A stretch of 64,000 nucleotides of DNA from an uncultured Sphingomonadaceae bacterium (GCA_947488845.1 CANLBM010000008.1:1-64000); one strand, 5' to 3'. Positions 54,044 to 62,703 are shown, counted from the first letter of the stretch. Numbers and translations: made by a program. The notes: a model not told the origin generated them from the letters alone.

Positions 54044-55795
54044 CTATTCGCCGGTCCCCACCAGCACCACGCCTTCGCGGCGCGGATCGTAACCGCCATC
54101 AACTCTGCCATCGCGGATGATCACGGCATGCACGCCGCTATCCTCACCCTGCCCCGGCTTCAGATCGACACTGCGTGCCGCGAGCCCCTCGGCAACGCCC
54201 GGAGCGAACTTGTCCAGTTCCCCGCCAAATCTCGGCCCCCGCGCCACCAGATTGGGCAGCGCCAGCGCCTCCTGCATCGACAGGTCCCAGTCGATCGCAC
54301 CGACCAGCGACTTGGCGACATAGGCGAGGATCGAATTGCCGCCGGCTGATCCTATCGCCCCCGCAAACTTGCCGTCGCTGTCGAGCAATATGGTCGGCGT
54401 CATCGACGAGCGCGGCCGCTTCCCCGGCGCCACCGCGTTGGCGGCAGGACGACCGTCGTCGTCAACTGGGCTGAATGAAAAATCGGTAAGCTGGTTGTTG
54501 AGGAAGAAACCGTCGACCATCCGGCCGCTGCCGAAGATCGATTCCACCGTCGTCGTGATCGAAACCACATTGCCCTGCGCATCGCGGACGATGAAATGGG
54601 ATGTCCCGGCGGGTTCCAGCGTCCGGTCACGCGCCGCCTGCACCGCACCGCGCGGAGTCCCCGCTTCCGGTGGCGAAGAAGCTGCACTCTCGCCGATCAG
54701 GGCTTCGCGCGAAATCACATAATCGTCTTCCAGCAGGCCCTTGACCGGAACCGACGCAAAATCCGGATCACCGACATATTGATCGCGGTCGGCATACATC
54801 AGCCGGCTCGCCTCGGCGAACAGGAACCAGGCCTGCGCATCATCCGGCCCGCGCGTGGCGATATCGGTTTTTTCCAGCATCGCCAGCAATTGCAACAGCG
54901 CCACACCGCTCGATGGCGGGGGCGGCACGCAGACCATATAGACGCGATAGGGATTGCACAGCGCCTCGCGCTTGACCGGCTGGTAACCTGCCAGATCGGC
55001 CATCGTCATCCGGCCTTCCAGCGGTGCGGCGCGAGTCTTGGCGACAATTTTCGCCGCCGTCGAGCCACCATAAAGCGCCTCGGGACCATTGGCCGCCAGA
55101 CGCCTCACAAAGTCTGTATATTCGGGATTTTTCAACCGGTCGCCGGTGGTCTTGCGCTTGCCATCGGCATCGGCAAAATAAGCGGTCGCATCGGGCGTGC
55201 TCAGCTGCGGAAAAGGGATTCCCAGAAAGCGGCCGAGCCGCGGACTGATGACAAAGCCCTCTTCCGCGGTTTGTTCCGCCGCCGAAAACAGGCTGCTCCA
55301 GTCGAGCGCGCCATGTTCCTCATGGACCATCGCCAGCATCGCCACCGCACCCGGCACGCCGGTCGCGCGCCCGCTGGTCACCGCCTCGCGATAGCCCAGC
55401 GGCTTGCCGTCCGGCCCGAGAAACATAGAAGGACTGGCTTGCGCCGGCGCGGTTTCCCGGCCGTCATAAATGGTCAGCTTGCCGGTCGCGCCGTCGAGAT
55501 AGGTCAGGAACGCGCCGCCACCGAGTCCGGAACTTTGCGGTTCAACCAGCGACAGCATCGCCTGCACCGCAATCGCCGCATCAATGGCGCTGCCGCCGCG
55601 TTTCAGGACATCCTGCCCGGCCTTGGCCGCCAGTGGATTGGCGGCGATCACGAAGGGTTCTGTCTCCTGAACTGCGGCCTGCGGCGTCGCAGCCGCTTCC
55701 GGTGGCGGCGCAGAGGCCGGGCCGGTCGCCATATTGGAGGTGCAGGAAGTGGCGAGTAGCGCTGCCACGGCAGCGACGAGACGGATCATTTTCAT
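54044..55795 (-). CDS. ggt: gamma-glutamyltransferase
   Basis: Ntn-hydrolase that cleaves glutathione in the periplasm. 583 aa with a lipoprotein-like signal (LLATSCTSN), VQAMLSLVEPQSSGLGGGAF, YDGRETAPAQASP, the autoprocessing and catalytic Thr in EPAGTSHFIVRDAQGNVVSI and the glycine-rich AIGSAGGNSILAYV loop. Start ATG at 55795. Confidence 0.94.
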   Translation of the reverse strand: MKMIRLVAAVAALLATSCTSNMATGPASAPPPEAAATPQAAVQETEPFVIAANPLAAKAGQDVLKRGGSAIDAAIAVQAMLSLVEPQSSGLGGGAFLTYLDGATGKLTIYDGRETAPAQASPSMFLGPDGKPLGYREAVTSGRATGVPGAVAMLAMVHEEHGALDWSSLFSAAEQTAEEGFVISPRLGRFLGIPFPQLSTPDATAYFADADGKRKTTGDRLKNPEYTDFVRRLAANGPEALYGGSTAAKIVAKTRAAPLEGRMTMADLAGYQPVKREALCNPYRVYMVCVPPPPSSGVALLQLLAMLEKTDIATRGPDDAQAWFLFAEASRLMYADRDQYVGDPDFASVPVKGLLEDDYVISREALIGESAASSPPEAGTPRGAVQAARDRTLEPAGTSHFIVRDAQGNVVSITTTVESIFGSGRMVDGFFLNNQLTDFSFSPVDDDGRPAANAVAPGKRPRSSMTPTILLDSDGKFAGAIGSAGGNSILAYVAKSLVGAIDWDLSMQEALALPNLVARGPRFGGELDKFAPGVAEGLAARSVDLKPGQGEDSGVHAVIIRDGRVDGGYDPRREGVVLVGTGE

Positions 55796-55976
55796 ATGGC
55801 CGGCAGCTATAGACCAGGTCGAAAGGCGATGTCCATTCGCACGAGCGCCGGATCGCTTGTCCGCCCCCACGTCGCCGGATATCACCAAAATAATTGCCCG
55901 CCCGTTCGAACCGCGCTAGTCCGTTGGCAGATAATCCGAGCCCGGCACGACCGGAGCATGAGAGAGGAAAAGTTGC

Positions 55977-57797
55977 GTGGTCACGAAAAGAGCAGAAAAC
56001 CGCTATCTTGAAATAGACCAATATCAGAATCTGGTATCCATGTTCTTCGACCGCGCCAGCCAGGGCGGCGACAAGCCGTTTCTCAGCGCCAAGATCGACG
56101 GCGCTTGGCAGCCGATCAGCTGGGCCGAGGCCGCCCGTCAGGTCGCCGCCTTCGCCAAATCGCTCAAGCGCATCGGTCTGAAAAAGGGCGACCGGGTGAT
56201 GCTGGTCTCCGAAAACCGCCCCGAATGGTGTATCGCCGATCTCGGGATCATGGCCGCCGGCTGCATCACCGTGCCGACCTACACCACCAACACCGCCTCC
56301 GATCACCAGCATATTCTCGACAATAGCGGCGCCCACGCGGTCATCGTGTCCACCGCCAAGCTGGCGCAGAATCTTCTCCCCTCGGTGATCGGCTCGTCCG
56401 ACGCCAATATCATAATCGGCATATCCGATCTGCGCATCGGCCAGTCCGGTGATTTCGATCTCTACAGCTGGGAAAAGCTGACCCGGGGCAGCGACGAGGA
56501 TGTTGCCGAGGTGACCGAGGAGGTCTCCGTGATAACCCGCGATCAGACCGCCTGCATCATCTACACCAGCGGCACCGGCGGCAAGCCGCGCGGCGTCATG
56601 CAGCATCACGGCGCGATCCTGCACAATACCAAGGGCCCCGCCGAGGTCATCGAAACCGACTTCGGCTGGGACGAGGAAGTCTTTCTCTCCTTCCTGCCGC
56701 TCAGCCACGCCTATGAACATAGTGCCGGCCAGTTTTTCCCGATCGGTCTCGGCGCGCAGATTTTCTATTCCGAAGGCCTCGAAAAGCTCGCCTCCAATAT
56801 CGAGGAAGTGCGCCCGACGATCATGGTCGTCGTCCCGCGCCTGTTCGAGGTGCTCCGCGCGCGGCTGATCAAGACGGTCGAGAAACAGGGCAGGATGCCC
56901 AATTATCTGCTCGGCAAGGCGCTCGCCATCGGCAGCCGCGAAGCCGAAGGCAAAGGCCGCAAGCGCGACAAGCTGATGGACCTGTTCCTCGACAAGACCC
57001 TGCGCCCCAAGGTGCAGCAGCGCTTTGGCGGCCGGATCAAGGCGATGGTCTCCGGCGGCGCGCCGCTCAACCCCGAAATCGGCACCTTCTTCCAGTCGCT
57101 CGGCCTCACTTTGCTGCAAGGCTATGGCCAGACCGAATCCGGCCCGATCATCGCCTGCAACCGCCCGCGCACCGGCCTGAAAATGGACACGGTCGGCCCG
57201 CCAATGGTCGATACCGAGGTCAGAATCGCCGAAGATGGCGAAATCCTGGTCCGCGGCGAGCTGGTCATGCACGGCTATTGGCGCAACCAGGAAGAGACCG
57301 ACAAGGTGCTCAAGGACGGCTGGCTGCACACCGGCGATATCGGCCATATCGACGAAGCCGGACGGGTCGCGATCACCGACCGCAAGAAGGACCTGATCGT
57401 CAACGACAAGGGCGACAATATCGCCCCGCAAAAGGTCGAGGGCATGCTCACCATCCAGCCGCAAATCCTCCAGGCGATGATCGCCGGCGACAAGCGCCCC
57501 TATATGGTCGGCCTGATCGTCCCCGACCCCGAATGGGCGCTCGAATGGTCACGCGAACAGGGCATGGCCTATGATTTCATCAAGCTGCAGGCCAACCCGG
57601 CCTTCAAGGCCGCGGTCGGCGAAGCGGTCGATCGGGTCAACAAGAACCTCTCGGTCGTCGAAAAAGTCCGCCGCTTCGAGTTCGCCGACGAACCGTTCGC
57701 GATCGAGAATGAAGAACTGACCCCGAGCATGAAGATCAGGCGGCATGTGATCCGGGAGCGGTATCAGGAGCGGTTGGACGGGTTGTATAAGAAGTGA
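55977..57797 (+). CDS. long-chain acyl-CoA synthetase (AMP-binding)
   Basis: 606 aa adenylate-forming enzyme activating fatty acids to acyl-CoA. ACIIYTSGTGGKPRGVMQHH (P-loop), LTLLQGYGQTESGPIIACNR, GWLHTGDIGHIDEAGRVAIT and the C-terminal DRKKDLIVNDKGDNIAPQKV with its hinge place it with the FadD15-type long-chain branch. Start GTG at 55977 with GAGGAAAAG upstream. Confidence 0.93.
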   Translation: MVTKRAENRYLEIDQYQNLVSMFFDRASQGGDKPFLSAKIDGAWQPISWAEAARQVAAFAKSLKRIGLKKGDRVMLVSENRPEWCIADLGIMAAGCITVPTYTTNTASDHQHILDNSGAHAVIVSTAKLAQNLLPSVIGSSDANIIIGISDLRIGQSGDFDLYSWEKLTRGSDEDVAEVTEEVSVITRDQTACIIYTSGTGGKPRGVMQHHGAILHNTKGPAEVIETDFGWDEEVFLSFLPLSHAYEHSAGQFFPIGLGAQIFYSEGLEKLASNIEEVRPTIMVVVPRLFEVLRARLIKTVEKQGRMPNYLLGKALAIGSREAEGKGRKRDKLMDLFLDKTLRPKVQQRFGGRIKAMVSGGAPLNPEIGTFFQSLGLTLLQGYGQTESGPIIACNRPRTGLKMDTVGPPMVDTEVRIAEDGEILVRGELVMHGYWRNQEETDKVLKDGWLHTGDIGHIDEAGRVAITDRKKDLIVNDKGDNIAPQKVEGMLTIQPQILQAMIAGDKRPYMVGLIVPDPEWALEWSREQGMAYDFIKLQANPAFKAAVGEAVDRVNKNLSVVEKVRRFEFADEPFAIENEELTPSMKIRRHVIRERYQERLDGLYKK

Positions 57798-57897
57798 GTG
57801 GGGTGAGGCGAAACGAATTGAGGAATATCTTCGAGGAGAAGCGTTTATCTGTGGCTATTTAGGCACCTACATAATTGTCCGACCCAGACAAAAGAAA

Positions 57898-57927
57898 ACC
57901 CAGCCTGTGAGAACTGGGTCACTTTTT
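57898..57927 (+). terminator. probable intrinsic terminator downstream of the acyl-CoA synthetase
   Basis: ACCCAG (57898-57903) pairs with CTGGGT (57914-57919), followed by CACTTTTT, about 100 bp after the synthetase stop. The 6-bp stem is short. The rest of 57798-58034 shows no gene. Confidence 0.6.
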
Positions 57928-58034
57928 AACTGCATCGGCTTAACGCTTGCAATAGCATATTGGCCGATGGCCCTTAAGTAGGGACTAAGACGCGGATCAC
58001 AATGGAGAGCCGCTAACCATTGTCATATGCACAT

Positions 58035-58460
58035 TTATAGGTATTTTGTCAATACAGACATGCCCATGGCTCTCAATACGCACTGCTTGGCGGTTTTGAC
58101 ATTTTCCTCAATTTGGCTCTCATAAATGTAATTTCGAGACCCATCTGGGCGCATTCCATTCCACAGTAATGTGAGACGATGAAATCCCACAGCATTCACC
58201 ATATCACCCTTAATCCATATTCCTTCATTCTGGTACTTTTTAGGCATCAATGGATTTAAATTGATTTGCCTATGGTAAGGCATAACAGGGTCTGGCGCTG
58301 TCGTGCTGAGAGCTACCACGGTGCATAAATGATGCCTGTTGGCGATTTTTGGGCTTAATACCATAACAGGTCGATCTTTGACCATTTCCGGTGGCCTAAA
58401 TCCGCCCGTAAAATCACAAACTACAATTGATCCGGGGTGTGGGTGTTCTCGAATTGCCAA
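58035..58460 (-). CDS. PemK/MazF-like toxin-family protein
   Basis: 141 aa. PHPGSIVVCDFTGGFRPPEM, KDRPVMVLSPKIANRHHLCT and VVALSTTAPDPVMPYHRQI match the PemK/MazF fold (the PGDIVxxDF and RPxxVL pattern), whose members cut mRNA. It starts at a TTG, with no in-frame ATG before residue 25. It lies 43 bp after a coiled-coil/winged-helix gene on the same strand and shares its promoter. The length exceeds classical MazF (~110 aa), with an added C-terminal helix region. Confidence 0.8.
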   Translation of the reverse strand: MAIREHPHPGSIVVCDFTGGFRPPEMVKDRPVMVLSPKIANRHHLCTVVALSTTAPDPVMPYHRQINLNPLMPKKYQNEGIWIKGDMVNAVGFHRLTLLWNGMRPDGSRNYIYESQIEENVKTAKQCVLRAMGMSVLTKYL

Positions 58461-58503
58461 TTATTTGCTTCCAGATTGAGTTAGAACATGGTGTGAACAT
58501 TAA

Positions 58504-58905
58504 TTACAAAAGACTATTACCATCCCATGGAGGGGCATCTTTCGGCCAGTAACCTCGACCGTCAATGTTATAAAACCTATCTGACCGCCAAAGTATCGTC
58601 CCCATATTCTTTGACTTGTCTGAACCCCCGACCGTTAAGCCATTGCGTTCCGCCGCTTCCACCAATTCTGTACGCGTCATTGGCTCGCCAATTTCCTTTA
58701 TCCAATTCTCTGCGAATCGAACGATCTTTTCCGGACGGGAGCCTGTCTTTTTGCGTCCTATTTCCGTCTTAGGCGTTGTAGAACCGGAAAGAATCTCATC
58801 GCCCCCCCCCTCCAAAGCATCATAAACCGCTATGAATTCGCGGAGTTTATTCAATTCCGCCTCCAATTCTTTGGCACGCTTTCTCGCTTTTTCAATGACT
58901 TCCAT
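58504..58905 (-). CDS. coiled-coil plus winged-helix-like protein, possible antitoxin
   Basis: 133 aa. Residues 1-27 are a charged coiled coil (IEKARKRAKELEAELNKLRE); residues ~55-115 (IVRFAENWIKEIGEPMTRTE, LVEAAERNGL, NMGTILWRSDRFYNIDGRGY) look like a HARE/winged-helix DNA-binding module. No family firmly recognised. Placed ahead of the PemK-like gene under a clear promoter, it is in the usual antitoxin position, but no classic MazE or PemI fold is seen. Confidence 0.7.
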   Translation of the reverse strand: MEVIEKARKRAKELEAELNKLREFIAVYDALEGGGDEILSGSTTPKTEIGRKKTGSRPEKIVRFAENWIKEIGEPMTRTELVEAAERNGLTVGGSDKSKNMGTILWRSDRFYNIDGRGYWPKDAPPWDGNSLL

Positions 58906-58936
58906 CGTGTGGACTCCAATATTACCCTGACAATTC

Positions 58937-58965
58937 TAGATAGGACACAAAGCGATTCTTGTCAA
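58937..58965 (-). promoter_or_regulatory. promoter of the winged-helix/PemK pair
   Basis: On the minus strand, TTGACA (58960-58965), a 17-bp spacer and TATCTA (58937-58942). The -35 is consensus and the start would be ~25 bp before the gene's ATG. It is back to back with the promoter at 58977-59005. Confidence 0.7.
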
Positions 58966-58976
58966 CACACTCAGGG

Positions 58977-59005
58977 TTGCAGTGTGGAATTATTAACGCT
59001 ATAAT
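58977..59005 (+). promoter_or_regulatory. strong promoter facing a non-coding unit
   Basis: TTGCAG (58977-58982), 17-bp spacer, consensus TATAAT (59000-59005). Predicted start ~59012. No protein gene follows on this strand before two terminators. Confidence 0.7.
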
Positions 59006-59097
59006 CTGTGTGCGCAGAAGGGGTATACCCCGCGCTACAACAGAGGGCTTGAGTGATGTAATAGCGTAACGGATTGCTGATAGCCGAATAGACAGCA

Positions 59098-59123
59098 AAA
59101 AGGGCCGATCTTGCGACCGGCCC
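59098..59123 (-). terminator. minus-strand terminator-like hairpin
   Basis: Read on the minus strand, GGGCCGGTCGCAAGATCGGCCC is followed by TTTTTGC. No minus-strand gene upstream is convincing (an 18-codon frame starts at ~59182). It may terminate antisense transcription or be part of the plus-strand RNA fold. Confidence 0.45.
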
Positions 59124-59316
59124 CAAACTACTCGGCGCGGTAGTCGCTCCGATTTGCTCTCTGTGAGAAGTCAGTGAATCGCATGTTTGCCGCGTTAACG
59201 CAAGGATTATGCGATGATTTGGATTTGCTCCTATTTTCGCCTGCGCTTTGGTCGTGTCGAACACGTCCGGGCCCATTGGCGCTCTGCACCGTAACTGATC
59301 GGCTGCATCGCTAGGC

Positions 59317-59340
59317 TCTGGATTTAGGTCCAGACTTTTT
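59317..59340 (+). terminator. intrinsic terminator 1
   Basis: TCTGGA (59317-59322) pairs with TCCAGA (59329-59334), then CTTTTT. Confidence 0.65.
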
Positions 59341-59351
59341 CTTAATTCCTG

Positions 59352-59376
59352 GCCTCCGCTTCGGCGGAGGCTTTTT
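59352..59376 (+). terminator. intrinsic terminator 2 (TTCG tetraloop)
   Basis: GCCTCCGC (59352-59359), loop TTCG, GCGGAGGC (59364-59371), then TTTTT: a textbook terminator only 12 bp after the first one. Confidence 0.9.
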
Positions 59377-59441
59377 CTTGCACCTTTGCTATTGTCGAGT
59401 TCGCCTGGCATTATGCCTGCATTTTAGGAATGGCATCGCAC

Positions 59442-59725
59442 CCTCAAGGGAGAGGGTTGCGCAGACTTGGCAGCTTGCTGCCTAGTCGGAGCTGGGTGAG
59501 GATTTACCAAGCCCCACGCATAGCCGTTAGCCCTGAGCCTGTCGACCCGAAGGGCGAGCTTGGCTCAACGGCGCTTCTCGGACGAGAGGCGTGGTTCGAC
59601 GGGCTCACCACTAACGGAAAATTGCCATCCGAACACCCTCATCCAACTGCGCCTAATCCTTCGGATAAGGCTTCGTATCCTTCTCCCTCACGGGAGAAGG
59701 GGCAAAATCGCTCTGCGTCTCCCCC
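59442..59725. repeat. large composite dispersed repeat
   Basis: No gene. It contains CCTCAAGGGAGAGGG, TTAGCCCTGAGCCTGTCGAC (59528-59547), its inverted partner GTGGTTCGACGGGCTCACCA (59592-59611) and CTTCTCCCTCACGGGAGAAG (59680-59699). The same blocks occur in a shorter, reshuffled form at 31094-31260 beside nadC. 59726-59858 shows nothing further. Confidence 0.7.
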
Positions 59726-59858
59726 TTCGCGGCTTCGTGTCTTCGTGCGAGTCCCATGAACGCATTATCCCGGCGAACCGCGCCACCGGGGAACTTTTCC
59801 CACCTGCGACCGTTGCATAAACAAGCCCCGAACCCCCGCACGCGCTGCACAAGGATCC

Positions 59859-60566
59859 GTGACCATCTCCTTCCGCACCATCCTTCTTGTCATCCTCCTC
59901 GCGCTGCTGCTGCGCGGCTATGAGTGGATCAGCCACGACCACCGCATGCCCTGGACGCCGCTGTCGCTGGCCGATCCGGTCGGGCCGTTCACCACCCGCA
60001 AGATCGACGCGCTCGCCGACGCCACGCCGCAATGCCACGGCCTGCTCGAAGCCGCATCGATAGGCTATTCCGCCCTGCCCCCGGTCAGCGCCGGGCCGAA
60101 TTGCGGCTATGCCAATGGCGTCACGCTGACCCGCGACCAGCCGCGATCGATCGCCTACAGCCCCGCCGCGAAGACCAGCTGCCCGATGGCGGCCAGTCTG
60201 GTGCTGTGGGAAAATCAGATCGTCAAAGCCGCGGCCCGCGAACATCTCGGCACCACGGTCGAGCAGATCATCACCTATGGCAGCTACAGCTGCCGGCGGA
60301 TCGGCGGCGGCGAGAGCGGCAATTTCAGCGAACATGCCACCGCCAATGCGATCGATATCGCCGCCTTCCGCCTCGCCGACGGGCGCAGCGTCTCGGTCGC
60401 CGGCCACTGGGACTCGGATGACGAAAAATCGCGCTTTCTCAAGGCGGTCCGCGACGGCGCTTGCGATATCTTCGCAACCACCCTGTCACCGGATTATAAT
60501 AAGGCCCACGCCGACCATCTGCATTTCGACCAGGCCCGGCGCGGCGGCTATCAATATTGCCGCTAG
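59859..60566 (+). CDS. extensin-like family protein
   Basis: 235 aa. N-terminal membrane anchor (FRTILLVILLALLLRGYEW), then the Extensin-like_C domain: CPMAASLVLWENQIVKAAAR, ITYGSYSCRRIGG, FSEHATANAIDIAAFRLADG and DHLHFDQARRGGYQYCR, with conserved Cys, His and Asp residues that recall a peptidoglycan-acting fold. The active site is anchored in the periplasm; enzymatic role unproven. Confidence 0.9.
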   Translation: MTISFRTILLVILLALLLRGYEWISHDHRMPWTPLSLADPVGPFTTRKIDALADATPQCHGLLEAASIGYSALPPVSAGPNCGYANGVTLTRDQPRSIAYSPAAKTSCPMAASLVLWENQIVKAAAREHLGTTVEQIITYGSYSCRRIGGGESGNFSEHATANAIDIAAFRLADGRSVSVAGHWDSDDEKSRFLKAVRDGACDIFATTLSPDYNKAHADHLHFDQARRGGYQYCR

Positions 60567-60595
60567 CGACCGGCAAGCACAGAGGAGAAGAAACC

Positions 60596-60910
60596 ATGTT
60601 CGTTGCAGCCTATTGGTGGAAAGTCCATCCCGGCAAGGAGGAACAGTTCCGCAGCGCCTGGCGGCGCGGCACAGCGCTGATCCGCGAAAAATACGGCAGC
60701 CTCGGCTCCCGCCTCCACCGCGACAAGGAGGGCCGCTTCATCGGCGTCGCCGAATGGCCGGACGAGGCGACCTGGCAAAAGGCCTATGACGTGAAAATGG
60801 CCTATGACGATCCGGACACCCGCGCCGCCTTTGTCGACGCGATCGCCGATACCGCCGACGAACCGCTGCTGCTGATGGAGGTCACCGACGATCTGCTCGA
60901 TCGCGACTAG
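60596..60910 (+). CDS. ABM-fold (antibiotic biosynthesis monooxygenase-like) protein
   Basis: 104 aa: FVAAYWWKVHPGKEEQFRSA and LHRDKEGRFIGVAEWPDEAT fit the small dimeric ferredoxin-like ABM fold. Many members have no known activity. GAGGAG precedes the ATG at 60596; it follows the extensin-like gene by 29 bp and may share its transcript. Confidence 0.8.
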   Translation: MFVAAYWWKVHPGKEEQFRSAWRRGTALIREKYGSLGSRLHRDKEGRFIGVAEWPDEATWQKAYDVKMAYDDPDTRAAFVDAIADTADEPLLLMEVTDDLLDRD

Positions 60911-61003
60911 CGCCCTTCCCTCGTTTCTTCTTCCGCTTTTTCCGGAACAGGATCGCCTCCCGCACGTTGGTTGACCAGAAGCGAAACAGAAAAGGAAATC
61001 GAC

Positions 61004-61261
61004 ATGTTTGATAAAAGCCAGATCAGGGAACATATGGAAATCATCGGCGCGGACGGCGTGCACGTCGGCACCGTCGACCATCTCGACGACAGCGGCGAGC
61101 GGATCAAGCTGACCAAGCATGACAGCCCGCAGACCGAGGGCGGCAAAGGCGCCTCCCATCATTATCTGCCGATCGGGCTGGTGGCCGAGGCAGAAGGCGA
61201 CAAGCTGCGGCTCTCCGCCACCGGCGAAAATGCGGTGAACATGTTTGAAGAAGACCAATAG
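61004..61261 (+). CDS. DUF2171 protein
   Basis: 85 aa: QIREHMEIIGADGVHVGTVD, LTKHDSPQTEGGKGASHHYL and PIGLVAEAEGDKLRLSATGE define DUF2171, a PRC-barrel-like family often linked to stress responses. The start at 61004 follows AAAAGGAAA. A terminator comes 20 bp after the stop. Confidence 0.9.
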   Translation: MFDKSQIREHMEIIGADGVHVGTVDHLDDSGERIKLTKHDSPQTEGGKGASHHYLPIGLVAEAEGDKLRLSATGENAVNMFEEDQ

Positions 61262-61280
61262 GCCAGCCGCCATTATTCAT

Positions 61281-61318
61281 AAAAGCCCCGACAGCGCTAC
61301 GCGATGCCGGGGCTTTTA
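61281..61318 (+). terminator. intrinsic terminator after DUF2171
   Basis: AAAAGCCCC (61281-61289) pairs with GGGGCTTTT (61309-61317), with a GC-rich inner loop; the symmetric A and T runs suggest action in both directions. Confidence 0.9.
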
Positions 61319-61376
61319 TATTGGCATTCTCGAACTGGGCGGTGCAACAGCCAACCAGCAGACGAAGGGTAAAAAC

Positions 61377-61784
61377 TCAGTCAGCATCCTTTGTATAAGG
61401 CACAAAATCGCCAAAGGCGCAGCTGCCCGCGGTGAAGCCGCTGGCATTGTCGACCAACTGGATGATTTCACCCCGGCATAGCGAGGAAGTCGAACGACGA
61501 TAGACCAGAATATTGCGATCCGCGTTATGACAACCGCCATAGGGTTTGTTGACATAGATCGTCCTTGCATTGCGGCTCGATCCGAAGATCAATATATCGT
61601 CGCTGATCACCGTCATATTGCGCTGGTCATGGCCGCTGATGCAGCTTTTGGCCTCACCCGCAGTCCGCCCTTCGAGACGTTTGTCGAGCATCTTCTGCTG
61701 TTTTTCGGTGAGCCGGGGTTTCTCTTCGCTCATTGCGGGTGCCGCTAGCAGCAACGCCGCCGGAATTGTCAAAAGCAACTTTTT
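61377..61784 (-). CDS. secreted hypothetical protein
   Basis: 135 aa with signal peptide MKKLLLTIPAALLLAAPAMS. The mature part (LEGRTAGEAKSCISGHDQRN, ISDDILIFGSSRNARTIYVN and a CRGEIIQLVDNASGFTAGSC block with paired cysteines) resembles small periplasmic proteins common in sphingomonads. Function unknown. Start at 61784. Confidence 0.78.
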   Translation of the reverse strand, partial: KKLLLTIPAALLLAAPAMSEEKPRLTEKQQKMLDKRLEGRTAGEAKSCISGHDQRNMTVISDDILIFGSSRNARTIYVNKPYGGCHNADRNILVYRRSTSSLCRGEIIQLVDNASGFTAGSCAFGDFVPYTKDAD

Positions 61785-61870
61785 CATAGCCTGTCTCCTG
61801 TTCCCAGCCCTGTTGGGCATCCATATAACATGAAAACGGCTGAACCGGCGATGAAACAGGCAGGCGGGCC

Positions 61871-62593
61871 TCAGAAAATGTCTTTTGCGGTCCGCCTTGC
61901 CCCGAGTTCCTCCGCAGAAGCGGCCCGCATGAACGGGTTGGTGGCGCGCTCCAGCCGGATCGTCGTCGGCACCGTCGCCTCGCCGCGTGCGCGCAGCGTC
62001 AGCACCTCGGCCATCCGTTCTTTCAGCGCGAGATTGTCCGGCTCCGCGACCAGCGCATATTCGCCATTCGCCTGGGTATATTCGTGGGCGCAGTAAATCT
62101 TGGTAGCGTCCGGCAGCGCCTCGAGCTTGCGCATATTATTGTACATCTGCTCCGCCGTCCCCTCGAACAGCCGCCCGCAACCCATGGCGAACAACGTATC
62201 GCCGACGAACGCGACTTTTTCCGAAGGGATGTGAAAGGCAATATGGCCGGCGGTATGGGCCGGCACGTCGATCACCTCCGCAACCACATCGCCCAACCGG
62301 ACCGTGTCGCCTTCCCGGACCATCGTGTCGAGCGTCGGGATGCGTTCCTTCTCGGCTTCCGGGCCGGTGATATGGCAGCCGGTCGCTTCCTTGATCGCGG
62401 CATTGCCGCCGGTATGATCGGGGTGCCAATGAGTGTTCCAGATCTGGGTGATGGTCCAGCCGCGCTTTTCCGCCTCGGCGAGCACCGGTTCGGCGACCGC
62501 CGGATCGACAACCATCGTCTCCTTCGATTCCGGTTCATGGACCAGCCAGACGTAATTATCTGACAATACGGGGATTCTGATAATTTCAAGCAT
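61871..62593 (-). CDS. gloB: hydroxyacylglutathione hydrolase (glyoxalase II)
   Basis: Hydrolyses S-lactoylglutathione in methylglyoxal detoxification. 240 aa: LSDNYVWLVHE, the binuclear metal motif THWHPDHTGGNAAI, VPAHTAGHIAFHIPSEKVAF, GDTLFAMGCGRLFEGTAEQM and CAHEYTQANGEYAL, with a C-terminal substrate-binding domain. Start at 62593. Confidence 0.96.
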   Translation of the reverse strand: MLEIIRIPVLSDNYVWLVHEPESKETMVVDPAVAEPVLAEAEKRGWTITQIWNTHWHPDHTGGNAAIKEATGCHITGPEAEKERIPTLDTMVREGDTVRLGDVVAEVIDVPAHTAGHIAFHIPSEKVAFVGDTLFAMGCGRLFEGTAEQMYNNMRKLEALPDATKIYCAHEYTQANGEYALVAEPDNLALKERMAEVLTLRARGEATVPTTIRLERATNPFMRAASAEELGARRTAKDIF

Positions 62594-62703
62594 GGCGGGC
62601 AAATTACTCTGCAAATCCAGAACTGTCGATGGTTAACCTCAAAATAACAATTTGATCCTATCCCGCATAGTTCTGTTGCAGAGCTTGGAGAGAGGGGATT
62701 CCA

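Larger units (their letters stand above)
59012..59376 (+). ncRNA. candidate orphan non-coding transcript (~330-365 nt)
   Basis: Bounded by the promoter at 58977-59005 and tandem terminators at 59317-59340 and 59352-59376. No open frame of note on this strand. Many local hairpins: palindrome GGGGTATACCCC (~59020-59031), GGGCCG/CGGCCC (59102-59123), CTAC/GTAG, a nested GCAT-TTGC/GCAA-ATGC stem around GCGTTAACGC (~59180-59215) and GTGT-CGA-ACAC. I looked for tmRNA, RNase P, SRP and 6S hallmarks and saw none. It is divergent from the winged-helix/PemK pair. Confidence 0.45.

Noticed and set aside
55581..57464. 627-codon frame antisense to the acyl-CoA synthetase
   Set aside because: Shadow frame with no motif; the sense protein is a textbook AMP-binding enzyme.
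59012..59376. tmRNA, RNase P RNA, SRP RNA or 6S RNA
   Set aside because: No tag peptide, no GGTTTCGAC-type tmRNA segment, no RNase P P4 sequence, no SRP core; the length alone is not enough.
58971..59411. 146-codon minus-strand frame across the non-coding unit
   Set aside because: It passes through two terminator hairpins, has no ribosome site and reads as random sequence.
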